Below, piece by piece: positions 63,979-64,000 of a DNA stretch of 64,000 bases. The translations under genes and the position numbers were made by a program. Position 1 is the stretch's first letter. Each line of letters opens with the position of its first letter. Below the pieces are notes generated by a model, which was not told where the DNA came from, ran no database searches, and was given only the letters and a program-made list of their open reading frames with translations. Source of the DNA: Plecoglossus altivelis (lineage: Eukaryota > Chordata > Actinopteri > Osmeriformes > Plecoglossidae); contig BROE01000018.1 of the NCBI GenBank assembly GCA_036571765.1, positions 12,952,694-13,016,693 of the forward strand, given 5' to 3'.

Positions 63979-64000
63979 CTGTGAATGATCTTGGACCCAT
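63979..64000 (-). other. possible exon with a strong splice donor, cut by the window edge
   Basis: On the minus strand CATTCACAG|GTAAGTAAAC is a consensus donor, suggesting an exon ending at 63979 that extends beyond the window. Only 22 nt are visible and no family can be named. By human gene order the next gene upstream of ATP2A1 is SH2B1, but nothing here proves it. A distal 5' exon of atp2a1 is an alternative. Confidence 0.3.

Noticed and set aside
1..64000. tRNA, rRNA, snRNA or microRNA genes
   Set aside because: No tRNA A/B-box pair with a foldable cloverleaf, rRNA core or snRNA signature was noticed by eye. A covariance-model scan was not possible, so small RNA genes could be missed.

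Overview
The window is nuclear DNA from a vertebrate, almost certainly a teleost fish. Its two genes are split into short exons with GT/AG boundaries. The intervening DNA is packed with repeat types typical of fish genomes: several Tc1/mariner lineages, an RTE/Rex3-like LINE, L2-type LINEs, BEL/Pao, hAT-like and TTAA-target MITEs, and long (TA)n and (CA)n tracts. The species cannot be named from sequence alone.

Layout. Bases 1-17.4 kb hold no convincing host gene. They contain a solo retroviral-type LTR (4057-4683), MITEs, LINE pieces, a broken BEL/Pao retrotransposon (7.38-11.87 kb), a Tc1 tail and a nearly full-length Tc1/mariner copy with terminal repeats (15265-16731). Bases 17.47-33.19 kb carry rabep2 on the + strand: 12 coding exons and about 480 codons. 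It encodes rabaptin-2, a coiled-coil effector of Rab GTPases on early endosomes. Its introns hold a 133-bp-arm palindrome, a deleted Tc1 with a nested TTAA-flanked MITE, and a 5.7-kb nest of transposons inserted into one another. Bases 33.2-34.46 kb are LINE debris.

Bases 34.46-57.2 kb carry atp2a1 on the - strand: 23 firmly placed coding exons plus one proposed terminal exon, about 1005 codons. It encodes SERCA1, the sarcoplasmic reticulum Ca2+-ATPase of fast skeletal muscle. Codon numbering matches mammalian SERCA1 exactly at E309, D351, K515, D703, E771, N796, D800 and E908. A TATA box, two CCAAT boxes, a GC box and four E-boxes lie just upstream of exon 1. Bases 57.4-64 kb are mostly anonymous intergenic DNA. 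A good splice donor sits at the very right edge, with two weaker exon candidates inside.

The two genes are transcribed towards each other and their 3' ends lie about 1.3 kb apart. As I recall the human map, RABEP2 and ATP2A1 have the same convergent arrangement at 16p11.2, so this looks like old conserved synteny. The genes do not act in a shared pathway: one serves endosome fusion and recycling, the other muscle relaxation. I found no evidence for a wholly new biological system. The most unusual structures are the large palindrome, the layered transposon nest, the 12-nt microexon of rabep2 and the SERCA1 C-terminal tail beyond a LINE-filled intron.
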